Notes under the pieces: generated by a model
Seen by the model: only the letters and a program-made list of their open reading frames with translations
Database searches by the model: none
What the model was told of the DNA's origin: nothing
Program-made: the position numbers and the translations under genes
Shown: positions 1-41,211 of the stretch, piece after piece
How positions within the stretch are numbered: position 1 is the stretch's first letter
Layout: every line of letters begins with the position of its first letter
Source: Apus apus
Taxonomy: Eukaryota; Chordata; Aves; Apodiformes; Apodidae
Assembly (NCBI RefSeq): GCF_020740795.1
Contig: NC_067282.1
Span: 145,872,858-145,936,857 of the forward strand
DNA length: 64,000 nucleotides
Direction: 5' to 3'

Positions 1-1492
1 GAGGTGCATTAAGAAGTAATGGAATGTGCAAAACAAAGTCACTTAAGGATTAATATAAAGATGGTAAAGCAGTATGCCAGAGGATGTTTTTTCCAAGGAA
101 CTAGTAGAAATTCTCTTTTATTAAATGTTTACATGTTGACCAGATACAATGCAAAATTATCCTGTAAGAAGCACTTTCATATTAGTGGGAGGAAGACTGT
201 GAAGCAAAATATTTCTTTAATTTCTCTCTTCTGAGAGAGCATATGTTTGAGTTCTAGAAATGCAATATATAGTGTAACCTCAAGTGTTCACAAAGCTACC
301 TGAAATAGACTGCTACTTTTCACTGTCATCCTTAAGTAGGACATAGGGCTTCTAAATACCCATGGAAATTTAAGTGCAAGGAGCAAAAACTAGGCTCCAG
401 TCCAAAGCTGGCTGAAGCTGATTAAGACACCACTTTTGGCTACCAAGGGCTCTGGCTTAGGCCACTAGCAAGCAGGAATTGAGCCTCAGGTGTTCAGACA
501 GACTTTTTTGGTTAAAGTTAAGTCTGTGTTTTTTTTCTTTTGCTTCATGTTTGGGGTGCTGTCTGTGATTATAGATGTCCTAGTGTTTATACCAACTTAA
601 GTGTTACATGTTTTTATTATTTAATTCTAGAAATAGTAAGTGGGTGATACGCAACACCTTAACTACACTTAATCACCAGATTATATATTGTTCTGTTTTT
701 ATAGCTTGACACTATACACTGTTAAATCACAGGTACACCTGGAGATGATGTACTTATTCCTGTAAGATATGTCTACAGCTAGAATAGAGCAGAAGCAAGG
801 AAAGTATCTGTACTTTGTATAGTTTGCAGTTCTTTGACTTGTTTAAGTGTGCTTTGCCATTATCCCCATCTTCTAGATATTTAAACTTTTCAAATACTGA
901 AACAGAAGAGAGAAGTTAATTTTTCGAACAGGAGGTGTCTATAGAGTTGTAAATACAGGTTAAAATGAGAGGAGATTGCCCAACTCAGATGATTGTGGGG
1001 TTTTTTTCTTGTTTCCATGCTTCTATTTTAGAAATAGAAAATAAAATGTATACATTTTACATAATGTGGTTTTTTTAGTGCAGTCCAAGTTAATTCTTTC
1101 ATTTAAGTTCCACTTGGCATGTTGCCTCACTTAATTTTGCAGCTTGGTCTGAACTTTTTATACATGTATGTATTTATTAGCGATCTGTGTGCTGTCTTTC
1201 CACTTTTTTAAGATTTAAATAGTCAAAGTCATTTATAGAGTTGGGTCAAAATTTCATTCCAAACGTTAATAGAAATGTAGGGCTTGTTCTTTCTGAGCTA
1301 GATTGCTTGTACATGATTCACCAACAAAATTTTCCACAGTCAAAAAAAGATATTTAAAAACTCTTACCTGGCTTTCTCTAAAGCATTGTGAAAAGTGGGG
1401 TATAGCATTTCAGAGTTTTAAGATGTTTGCATCAGTTTGGGGGAATAAGTTGGAACTTGTTTTAATTAATTTATTTTATATTTGACCTCTAG
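1..1492 (+). other. BRAF: BRAF intron 3 (3' part)
   Basis: AT-rich sequence running up to the acceptor gacctctag at 1492. I see no coding exon, repeat family or RNA gene here. The short open frames have no protein-like composition. Confidence 0.85.
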
Positions 1493-30166
<28,674 letters not shown>

Positions 30167-33100
30167 AAAGCAATGTGAAAGCATGTGCCTGTGTGTCTGT
30201 GTGCTGGTGTGTTCCTGTTGGTGCAACACGTGCGTACGTTCTCAGTTCCTACCAGCTATATCTTTAAGGTTTACTGAGGGAATGGAGACTCTCTTCCTAA
30301 CACTGGGCATTGAATGTCCTGAGCACAGTGTGTGTTGGTAAGGAATGCCCTGGGAACAGCTGGCACAAGAAAATAAGGTTACATTAGAGAAATGGAAAAG
30401 TCACTTCAAAACAAGCAAAAATTCTCTTAAGGTCATTGGGTGTCATTTTTGCCTAGTTTACTGATTGGAAGTAGTTACTCAAGCTGTGGTGGTTTGGTGG
30501 TTGTTTTTTGTTTTGTTTTTTTTACTTCAGTTGAGGTCATTATATTTGTGTAATAGGGTTTAGATTCCTCAGTAAAGATACTTATATGTGGGAAACAACT
30601 GGAAAAATAAACTTAGCTTCAAGGCTGAGCCCAGTCCAGTCAAAAATTCTCATGGTCAGCAGAAGTGAGCAGATACAACACAGAATCCAAAGAAAGATCT
30701 TAGTGACATGTGACTCTTACTTTGAAAGCTGAAGGTTAAATTAGTGCTGTTTAGAGAATGTCTCTCCCTACAGAGGAGTGGTGGCAAGGGGCTTTTTTAT
30801 TTATTTTTGCCTAAATACTCTGACCCGTTATAGTTTATACTGTCTTAAAATGTCCTATTACAATGCAGCATAGAAGAAATTCTCAATCTCTGTTTTTGCT
30901 GAACTGCAAGATTGCTGGTAATGGTCACTGTGTCCTGCAATTAGCAAAGATTTCAAAATTAGAAAAACATTTTTAAATCTCAAGCATAACCAAATACTTC
31001 AAGGAGAAAAGGCTGTTAACACCCAAAATAGGAAAAGAGGATTTGAAAAAGCAGTTATTTTCATGGAAATCAGTATTATACTCTGAATTCTGTTGAGATT
31101 ACAGCTTTTAATTATTTTAATATTGTAAAGATAACACTGAATGTACTTCTGTTCAATGAGGAATTGTTATTTTTCACTTCCATATAAAAACTGCTAGTTT
31201 GACTCAAATTGAATCAGTTAGACTAGATATCTAATGGAGAAAGCTAGGTACCTTATCAAGATCTTTTCAGCTCACTTTAAAGATTGTTGTTTTTTTCTCT
31301 GGAGCATTCCTCTGGAACAGGTGAATCAGAGTAGTAGTTCAGGTTATATCAATCTTCTGTGTCAGATATAAAAACGATAACGTTATTGGCTATGTTCTTG
31401 CATATTCTGAAATTCATTATGTAGGTTTCTTGGTTTTAAACTGCCAAGCTATTAATTTTTGCAGGTTCTTCTGCATCAGAAACAAGCTGTTGCTGCTCTT
31501 GTTAGGACTTCAAGGGCCAGGAGTGTTCTTACTGGCTTCTTTTTCACATACTTACAGTGAAGGTCACATGTTGCTAGCAGTAGGTTTTTGAAATAGATCA
31601 GGAATTCAAAAAAGGTTTTATTTTGTTGCTGTCTGGCAACTAAGCCTTTTAAAACAGGAGGCTGAGTTAGAGAGCTTGAAGAGATGTAGACAATTTTCTA
31701 CATTTTCTGGCTGGATTCTAATGGTCTTTTTGACTTTTTCTGTTGGAACAGTTTGGAAACTAACTTTTCTCATTTTTGGTAGTCAAGAAAATTCAGCTGT
31801 TAAAATCTATCTCTATGGAAATAGTTATGGAGGACAAAAGTTGTTACTGTTTTAAAAAATATGTTTTCCATCTTTATGGTAGTTTCATCTCATTTTGGCA
31901 TATCTTAAAACAAAAACAGGATTTAAGTGGGGGGTTTTTTCCCTTCTTATTTTTTTTTAAATTCTAGACAGTGAGGAGGAATGCTTCTTAAGCTTTGGGA
32001 TATGATATTCCATACAGGCTGCAATGCCCATCTCGGTAAGAGCAAGATGTGGCTGCTGGGTCTCTTGTAGAATCTAGAAATGCACCATCCCAGGCAGAAA
32101 AGGTGTAACCACACAGGGAGTTACAGAGAGTGCAGAATCATCACTGCTCTGCCAAGGCTTGCTCTTTTTCAGGTCTGCCAGATCAGTTCAACCAAGCTAT
32201 TCCTTAGAGTAGGGTTGTGCTCCTTTTTGTTAAGATTGTTCACCCTTGCTATAGGAACTACAATTATGGGGGAAGAAGTGCTGCAATCCTTAGATACATT
32301 TGGCCACATGTTCCACTGTATGGTCAGTGCATTAGAATTCTTCCTGTGTCACCTGTTCTCACACATTGAGCACAGTATGGGGTCCATGACCATGATGTGA
32401 TCTTAGCTTCTCGCTAAACATTTTTTGTGGATCATTAACTTTATCTGACATAAAGGCATTTAGACTTGTAACTTCTGGAGTTTGTAATTGTTGCTTCAGT
32501 GAGATTTGGGAACCTAGGTAGGATGAAGATGCCTAAATACATCTATAGATTTTGGTCAGTGTTCTCAAAGATGCAACTCAGCTATTTAGTTTAAAAACAG
32601 GTACCTGTCAGTCCTGAAAACATGCCTGTAGGATCCCAGGCTTTTCTGGAGGACAAGAATACACTGTGTGAAATTCCTTCTTTTTTTTTTACTTCCCTGC
32701 ATCTCAGTATAGAAACAAAATCTGCCTTGGTACCTTTGAGAAGGACCACATACTTATAAATGTTGCTGTGTAGTCTTCTGAGGATGCTAACTATCCACAT
32801 CAGTGTATCTTCCAGTTTTTTATTTGGCCAGTCCATGGCATCCATACTAGATGATCAGTGCAAGACTCAACAGAAAACTGCCTCTTTGTCATACTTTTTT
32901 CTGCCTGTGAATGTAATCCAGGCAAGGTGTTGGAATTTGGTGTTTCCCTTTGATAAGTCAGTTACGCTCTACTTCAGTGGACAAACCTGGCGTGGGTCCT
33001 GATCCATCCTTCTCCTTACAATTCTTCTGAGAAACATGGCATCAACCCCAGGATAAGGAGTGTACAGTTAAGGTGTTGTATATATACCTTAGTAACCTCA

Positions 33101-36100
33101 TTAACCCAGATAACTTAAAATTTGTGAGAGCAGAGATTGGTAACTACATCTTAAATCCTTCCAGGAATCAGGGGCAGCAGATTCACTCAGAATATGTCCT
33201 TAGAATATATTTTTTGGAGCAAACATGAAATTACTTGATCATCTTTTTAGTACAGATTTCTTGAAAGTGTGCATTCAAAATAGTTTCCACTTGCTTTTCA
33301 TGTATCAAGTAAGAGAATACTGTAGCAACTAACTTGAAAGGGCTCTGCAAGAAGTGTAGATTTTAAAATACTATCCATCTTTTGGAAAGGAATGTCTTTG
33401 TTACCAGTCAAAGCAAATATCCAAACTTCTGCTTGGTAAAAAGCACATCAAATGTCTGTCTTGCAATGAATAAAAATGTGTATTTCCACATCCCAGATTG
33501 CTAACTATGTGGCTGGTTTCGTAGGTGATCTAATTTGGAGCAGCCGTGGCCCAGCTCTTCACCCTTGCGCTGGAAGATGCTCTCCAGTTGCACAAGCCCA
33601 TGCTGCACAGTTGAGTGGATTTCTCCTACCACCAACAAAGCAGCTCTTCAAAAACTGGTTAGAAAACTCTCCTTGCCCACCAGCCTGAGACAGCATTTGG
33701 TAGGTCAGCTCCTTGAGCCATCTTGCCTCAGAGGCAGATAGTGCCAGTGTGGCACAACAGGCAGGTCATTGCTCTACTGCTCAGGTCAGAAGGGAGAGTG
33801 GAACTGCCATAAACCCAGTTTAAATTAGCATTGACTGTTACAGAACTGTGTCAAAGATTTAGCAGAGCAGAATCAGGATGATCCTGGTCCTGCAGGATAG
33901 GGCATATTGGGTCATGTGTCTAAAGCTGGCTTCGTTTTATCCATTCACTCCTCTCGGGCAAGATCTACTTGTCCTGCTAGAAAACAGTGAACTACTTAAT
34001 TTTTCTGTGTGCACCTAGGTCTTAGGAAGAGGTTGCCTGTGTTCTCTGGCCCTCTTCTACAGATAGTGTTTCTTTCAGAAGATAAAAGAACTAGCTACAG
34101 ATATTTTCCATCTTTAGAACAGAGAGGGTGACATAGTGTTGTAGCTACTCCTTAGGAAGTCCTGTCAACACCTGGCAGGAGGGAGGATTTCTGTACGTGG
34201 ATAGGATTAGCCATCTACACTCCTCATCTAGGGAAAGCTGTTACTGGTAACCATGTTTTATACATGTTCAATCAACATAATCTTATTATTAGATTAACAT
34301 GTCACCTATTTTGGTCTCCCATTGATGTGGGATTGAATCAGCACCTGAATTTTGAATGGGGGGATTTAGCTTTAGCTTGTAAAAGAAAATAAAAATCTTT
34401 GCTAAGGCTTTATTTAAATGGAAGAAAGGTCGGAAAATCACCTTTTTATAGCTATCATTCTATCTGAAATGCTTCTGGATTTCTGATCCTCTTTTTCCAC
34501 TGACCCTTCCCAATTAATTGTTCATCTTTTATCTTCTGAAATCCCTATACAACTATTAAAAGCTGTATTATTACCAGAAATGGGCAGAAGAACAAGATGA
34601 GTAATGAGGGAACAATCTCTTGTTTATAAATTGATCTTTAATCAGCAGTTTAGGAAAGCAGACTGAAAAATAAATTAAGTAGAGCATGTTTTGAAAAGTG
34701 TAGCTAAGCATGAATGTCATTCTTAAAAATTAGCCTCATAGGCAGTACTTGATGACTTTTTTGTCCTTCTCTGAAAAGAAAAAAAAAGTGGGGGTGGGGG
34801 GAGTTGTTAAAAAATTTAGATGTTTCTAGAAGATGTTGTGAAGAGAGCTGGGAGACAGTGGAAATGTACCAGAGAGAAGCAAAGAAAACTGCCAGATATT
34901 CAGAGTGTTTTAAAACAAGGTTTTTATCTGTTAGTAGAACTAGTAAAGCAGGCAGTTAGACCCATTGTGAAGCTTTTGATCTTTTGTTGTTATAACTTAG
35001 AACTACTACCATAGTCTATGAAGACACACAGAGCTTGAGGTCTGTGATAGGCCCCTGTGCCAGCCACTCTTACTTTACACCTTGGATGCACTCCCTTCTC
35101 ATTTTCTGCCAGGCACAGAGCCTTCTCTCTCCCTGCTTTCCTCATGTTCCCTTAGATCAGTTGTATCAGCTGTCACTACCAGGCCCTGTAGATGCCCTTT
35201 GTTCCTCCTTCCCATGCAAACTGCTGATCATTTCCTTGGTTCCCTTCTTTATGGAGCAGATGTTCTGTGGAAGTAATACTATCAGTCTAAAAATATGTTT
35301 GCAGGGATATTTCTGGTTTGTTTCCAATATTCAGAATAAGAATCTTAAGAAAAACCAACACCAACAAAACACTCGCTCTTGGAAGGATGGAAGGACACCA
35401 AGACAGGGAGCAATTATTTGGATATAATGGTACTCACACACTCATGTCGACCACAACAAAAGTGCTCTTCTGTCAGTCCTTCATTTTTAGGAGAGGTCTG
35501 AGAACTGCTTTCAAGAAACTTACCCAAAATTCATGTAGGGCCCAACAACAGGGAGTTGTACATACATTTATTTTTCTCCTGCTCCCGAGTTCTTTTGATT
35601 AAGCACAGTTGGATAACCTTTCCTAAAAATCCTATAGAATGCGACTTCTTTGTGGGCAGCAGGGAAATTTTTTGGCTAAAGTATAAGATTAAGAGGATGA
35701 CTATCTTAGTTTCAGCATCTACTCAGTTCCTCGCAAACTTGAGACTTAGGGCAGTGGTTTTACTCTGTGCCATAGTTTTATCATATTCAGAATGGGACAT
35801 GGGACTACCAGTCTATCTCATGGCATTTTTGGAGATCATTGCATGTAAAAGCACTGCATAGAATTATTGTTTATTCAATATTTCTGAAGAATCCATGGGG
35901 TTCCTTTGTTGTGCCCCCTTATTAGCAAGGCATAATTTCTGGTCTGGGAGTGAGGAGACAATCTCACCATTCTTTTTTTTTCTCACAATAGGTTGCTATG
36001 TTGGTCTCTAAATCAGATTCTAGCTTTCTTTTATACTGGTTTGATATTCAGGCACTTTATTGTATATGGTCTTGAAACGTTAATGGGTGTGTCAAGTTGT

Positions 36101-36516
36101 TCTTTGTTATTAGAACAGTTTTACAGCAGATAGAAATCAGTTTGCAATCTGATGCATTTGTTGCAATTGTTGCTTTTCAGGAAGATATATGTGCAATAGG
36201 GAGTTTAAAGTGAAATTAAACTGACACCTTTTTATTTTCAAATGCATGTTGAATTAGACTTTGCTTGAACTTTTAAACCCCTGTCCTGAGAAGAATGGGT
36301 ACAGCTTGCTTTCAAGAAATTCTTTTTCGGTCAAGCGTGCTGGGTCTGTATTCAATGTCCTTTCACTGTGTATTCCTTTGTGCTTTAGTTTTAACAGTTT
36401 GCATTTTTTAACATCTTTGATATTCAACCTAACGTTCAACTAGGCTGGAGAAAATCTCTGACCACCTAGGAGCTGAAATCACCAATTTAAACCAAGCTCT
36501 TGTCCTCCCTCTACAG
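30167..36516 (+). other. BRAF: Short-form 3' UTR followed by the intron to the distal last exon of BRAF
   Basis: For transcripts stopping at 30166 this begins the 3' UTR. The first AATAAA is at 30606-30611, about 440 nt after the stop, and others follow (for example near 33470). For X1-type transcripts it is a 6.4-kb intron. Apart from GT-rich and T-rich runs I see no coding or repeat feature; the 106-130 codon frames at 32.1 and 35.0 kb are not protein-like. Confidence 0.75.
30606..30611 (+). terminator. BRAF: Candidate poly(A) signal for the short BRAF transcript
   Basis: First AATAAA downstream of the exon 18 stop. It is followed by moderately T-rich sequence. Usage is not established. 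Confidence 0.4.
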
Positions 36517-36539
36517 GAGAGTTTGCAGCGTTCAAGTAG
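36517..36539 (+). CDS. BRAF: BRAF distal last exon, coding part (X1-type C-terminus EFAAFK)
   Basis: After acceptor ctctacag the sequence gagagtttgcagcgttcaag is followed by tag. With the last base of the shortened exon 18 it reads G-E-F-A-A-F-K-stop, identical to the tail I know from the human X1 isoform. Exact agreement over a strong splice site makes chance unlikely. The X1 form ends GGYGEFAAFK in place of GGYGGFPVH. The kinase core and the RSASEP site are unchanged. Confidence 0.9.
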
Positions 36540-38653
36540 CCACAGCACCATGGCAGCACCCACTCTGTTATTTAAGTCTTGTGTTCCTACAGTTTCTTAA
36601 CATCAAAATTCTATTCTGCTCCACAAAACCTAAAGTAATTTAGAAAAGATATCCATAAGCTTAAAAGTGGAGCAGAATGGAACTGCCAGTCCAACACAAT
36701 GGGAAAAAAAGTACCTTTTTGGGAACCAGAATCCTCTGCTGCCAGTGTTTCTCCTTCAACACAAACCACCACGTGCATTCGGAGACCCGCAGTGGCTGCC
36801 TGTGCCGTTGGCATCATTCCCAGGAGAGAGGAGAGGGCACTCGTGGTTTGACTGTGGTGCTCGGGCATGAGGGGATGGAACTGCTGCTGCAACTTAGGAG
36901 ACTTGCTTTGGATGGTCTGCTGGTCGGCTTTCTCCCTCTAACAACGTACCATCAGAGGCTGAGTATCTGATGAGTGCTAATTTAAATGAATCCTCCTCCC
37001 TTCTCATCTTTTGTTTTCCTGGTGTACTCACTGATTTATGGACAATGCAGTATCCCCTTTTCACTCTGTGACAATGTCAGACGCCTAAATCTCTCTATGT
37101 TATTGGGTTTTATTCCAGTAAAATGTAAAGTATGGGGTGATAGGAGATGGAGAAGATGTTACTCCAAAGGCGAAGTGGTTAATCTGAAGGAAAAGGGGAT
37201 GCTGCTGCACCTTTTTTCAGATTTACTTTATCACTTCTTCAAAAAACAAACAACCACCAACTGTAACCTTCTCCTTTTCCGGTATTTTCTTGGTGTGTGC
37301 AAATACAACGTCTTTTAGAAGGATCAGTTACATCCTTCTTTTGTTGGTCCAGCAACAAACTGAAGTTAAAAAAAAAAATAATGTAGCAAGATTATCCTCT
37401 TTTATTTTTTCTTTTTGTATCATATGACACAATGTATTTATCAAAGATGCTACCACAGCATCTGAAGTCTGTAGAATTCCTGATACAGACTGTGAATGGT
37501 GTATGTACCTACTTTAAAAGTTTTATTTTAAATGAAGGTGCAGGTTAATGCCAGGTACCTTACCAATATGTAATGTTTTCATAAAAGGGGAAAAAAGTTC
37601 TCAGGTTGAATTGAATACAAATACAAAACCCCCTAGAATTAGACATTCCAAAAATTATGTTTTGGTACTTTCAAGAGCTTTTTTTTTAAAGGATTTTTAT
37701 CCTGTTAACTAAACGTCCTCTAATAAGTGTGTGTGTAAACGTGGAGCATCTTGTCCTAATGGCAAGCTGTTAGATCAAAACAAAACGGTACTTGCTGGAT
37801 CCATGCTGACTACTTCTCCTCTCATTGCTTTCTTCCCTGTCATCTCTTCCCTTTAACTGTTTGTCTTTCCCTTTTGTACACTTTGCAAACTAGGATGAAG
37901 GTGGTGGTATCTCCATTAGAGTGCTCTGTTTTCCTGTCCTCCAATCCTGGTTTTCAAATGGTTGGTAGCTTTTTGACAAGTTAACCAGTCAGGGAAAAAA
38001 ACAACTCAAAGTTCTGCACATTGTTTACCTCTAGTAGAATATCTTGTGATGTGATCTGTTTGCAGAGTTCTCTGGTATGTGGTATTACTTGTAAATTATT
38101 TGTACAGAAGCAAGTCAGACCACATTAGAAAGAAATTAAAGCTCAGACAGTTTTCAGAATTTGATTCATACCTGCCCTGTGCCACTCCCTCCAGGTGAGG
38201 CAGGAGAACCAACCCCCCAACCCAAGCTGGGAGATTCTTGCTGGGGGGAGATGGAGGGTGTTAAACAAAATAATGGCAAATAAATGAAGGAGTTAAATGT
38301 GTGTGAATGTGGTGTCCGTGCTAAACACGGGTGTATTGGGTGAGGACACTGTCCTTCTCTCCCTGGGGGAGCTGGACTGTTTCTGTCTGCAGAAGGTTGC
38401 TCCCTGGAGAAGGGAGAAATGCACATTGGTAGTGGGACATGCTTTTAAAACCCTGGAGTTCTGTGGTGTTGCTGGTAGTCAGTTATGCTTGTCAGTAAGT
38501 ATTTACTGAGGTTATAGGGACCAGACTAATCTGAAGTGGGAATTATAACTGAAATACTGTGTATTCATATTAATTCCACAAACATTAGCAAGACAGCAAT
38601 AGTGAATGACTTAATAGTCACTACAAGAATGAAGTGATTCATGTTGGTACATG

Positions 38654-38659
38654 AATAAA
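38654..38659 (+). terminator. BRAF: Possible proximal poly(A) signal in the BRAF long 3' UTR
   Basis: AATAAA followed within 30 nt by ttgattttgtgta, a plausible GU-rich downstream element. It would give a roughly 2.1-kb UTR. Confidence 0.35.
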
Positions 38660-39879
38660 ATTGATTTTGTGTACAGGATGCATTTTAAAAACAAAAAAAA
38701 AAGAGAAGAAGAAAAAAAAAAAAGCACAAATTTTTTCTTGTCTGCTGTGGGTCTTCAGATGCTGTAAGGTTTTTTCCTTATTGAGATTGGCAGGAATTTA
38801 AATAGTAGCAATAGCCACTTTACAATGTGGAGAAGGTAATGAGTGAGCAGTGGTGCGCCTACCAGTGAAATCAGAGTGCTCCCTCGTGATCATTTGAGGC
38901 CAATACCTAAGAGGTGGAAAGAGCCTGGGGCCACTGGGGTCAGCAGGCAGGCAAGAGCCTTTACAAACTCCCAGAGGGTGAAGTAGTCGCTGCTCATTCT
39001 CCCTCAAGCCCCTCTATGGTTTGTGGCCTAATTTGTACATGTCGGACATACTGGAAATTAACGTTCTCTCGAAATAAACTGTTATCGGAGCAAGAATGTA
39101 CAGGTGGTTCAACAGTCATTTGTTTCACAGAGCTTGTTGAAAGCCCTAGTTTCCTTCCATAAGGTCATGCTGGCAGAAGATTGTCTGCTAAAATAGAACT
39201 GTTAGGAATTTCATTCTATCTTTGCTTAAAATGAACTTATTTTTGTGAAGATTCTTTACTCGTTAGTCTACAATATGCTTCTTGAGCCCATAGGAAAAGC
39301 ACAAGGAAAGTTGCTGTCCTTGTCCATGCAAAGCACTTTATAAGTAGCACGTGATCTTTGGGGTTTTTTTACTGGGGTTTGTTTGTACTTTTGGTTTTCT
39401 GTTTTGTTTTTTTCCCTGAGGAATGTGCAAGTTGTTGGCTGCTGTTTAGAGAAGTCCTTTCAGAATGCATTTCTACTGGTTTTTACATTTGTTTCCCTCC
39501 AGATAGCTGTAGTAATGTGTGTTTTTCTGTAAGAGGTCCCATGTAATACGCAAAACATTGGAAGAAATTTGATTTGTAAATAATTGGTATTTTTATTTTT
39601 TCCCAATCTTTGCCTTCAGGAGTTTTTCTGGATGTTTTGCATGCCATCAGAACCAGTCTTAAAGGTGCTCTGTAGATGTTTATTGAAAGGGGAGGTAAGA
39701 AAAGACAAGAACGGAGTGCCCTGTATGGCAGTGGGATGAAGGAAGTAAACTCAAATGCCCAGTAGATTCATGTCTGTTACACCAGATTTCTTAAGCTTCC
39801 CTGTGGTGTCAGAAGCACAAGCACATGCCGTAGTATGGAAGTGTTAGCACTTATTTCATGTGCACGTGTTGGGACAAAC

Positions 39880-39940
39880 AGAATCACAGAATTGTTCTGG
39901 TTGGAAAAGACCTTTAAGATCATCAAGTCCAACCATTAAG
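39880..39940 (-). mobile_element. CR1 LINE 3' end (minus orientation)
   Basis: agaatcacagaattgttctg followed by gttggaaaagacctttaaga and tcatcaagtccaacca is the reverse complement of the CR1 3' terminus. About 60 bp survive. It lies inside the BRAF long 3' UTR in antisense orientation. Confidence 0.85.
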
Positions 39941-41014
39941 CATCTAGACAGCCATACTGCTTTTAGCTCTACAGTATCTACTATCTAATAATTATTTGCA
40001 AAACTACCAGTATCCAGTCCCAGCTATTCATGTCTTTATTAATCACACGTACACCTTTCCCTCTGCCTTTCCTTTTCCATACAGTTAGAAGAGCCCTGTT
40101 TTTTACATCTTCCTTGCTAGCACAGTGTTTTTTCCTGTGGCATATTTGCTGGAACTGGAACATTGTAGTGGAGCTTAGACCCAATGGTATAAGGATAGAG
40201 GCCTGGTTATTTTGAAAGGAATTTCTGCATGAATTAAGTCCTACATGGACCCGGATACAATTAGCCCAGTAATTTCTTTTTTGCTAGACTCGTGCGGGTC
40301 ATTGAATTAACCCACTTCTGCTTTTTATGCTTATCTAAAATAATCTTTTCTTGTACCTGAATCCTCTAGCAGCAGAATGAGGCCAAGTACTGCTATCGCA
40401 TCATGTTCTCTCAACATCACTTGGATTAGTATGTGCTCATTAGAGACAGAATTTGGCCCTCATGACATAAAATGAATGAAACACTGACTATTCATAAGTA
40501 CCACATGTTTCCAGAAATGCCAAGACTCGGGGGAAAACGCAGTCAGGATGACACATAAATAGGTTTGCTTCAGTGTTTGCCTGGTGATGTAAGTGCATCT
40601 AGCATTTTACAGAACATTTGGGGAAGCTAGATCCCCAGAAACCTCACAAACATGTACAGGTTGAAGTTTTGATAGCTGGAGGGGCTACATTTAGGGAAGA
40701 AGCACGTAGACATTTCACACTTCCACAGCCAGTAGATTTCACTCCCTTGTTGACTGTGAGTGCAGCGTGTGTAGCACAAACTATTCATAGTACTGTAGAC
40801 ATCGTGTCTTCTGTCTGTTGAAAAAAGAATCACCAGTAGCACAATGCAACAGGCAAAGCTTCCAGGTACAGTCCAGTTCAGTTAGAAAGCAGTTGCTAGA
40901 GTGGACTGTTACAGCATCTCTGGGAAGGTGCTGGGTGTTCTGGTTTTCTGTTACATGTTTTACTCAGAAGTTTATAAAATGAACTTTCTGTTTACTGCAG
41001 CCTTGTTCATGTGC

Positions 41015-41211
41015 CAGGGGAGGATATTGGATATTAGGAAAAATTTCTTCACCAAAAGAGTGGTGAGGTATTGGAACAGGCTGCTCAGGGAGGTGGTGGA
41101 GACACCAGGTGAATATGGTGTTCTGAGAGATGGTTTAGTTGTCACGGGCATCTAGGGCAGCCAGTTGGACTTGAAGGTCTTTTCCACCTTTGATGATTCT
41201 ATGATTCTACA
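41015..41211 (+). mobile_element. CR1 LINE 3' end (plus orientation)
   Basis: ggatattaggaaaaatttct, then gtggtgaggtattggaacag and gctgctcagggaggtggtgg, ending in gatgattctatgattctac: the typical CR1 3' UTR with its short terminal repeat. It is 5' truncated as usual and sits in the BRAF long 3' UTR in sense orientation. Confidence 0.92.

Noticed and set aside
35035-35427. 130-codon plus-strand frame between BRAF exon 18 and the distal exon
   Set aside because: No protein-like features; overlapping frames of similar size exist in other registers.
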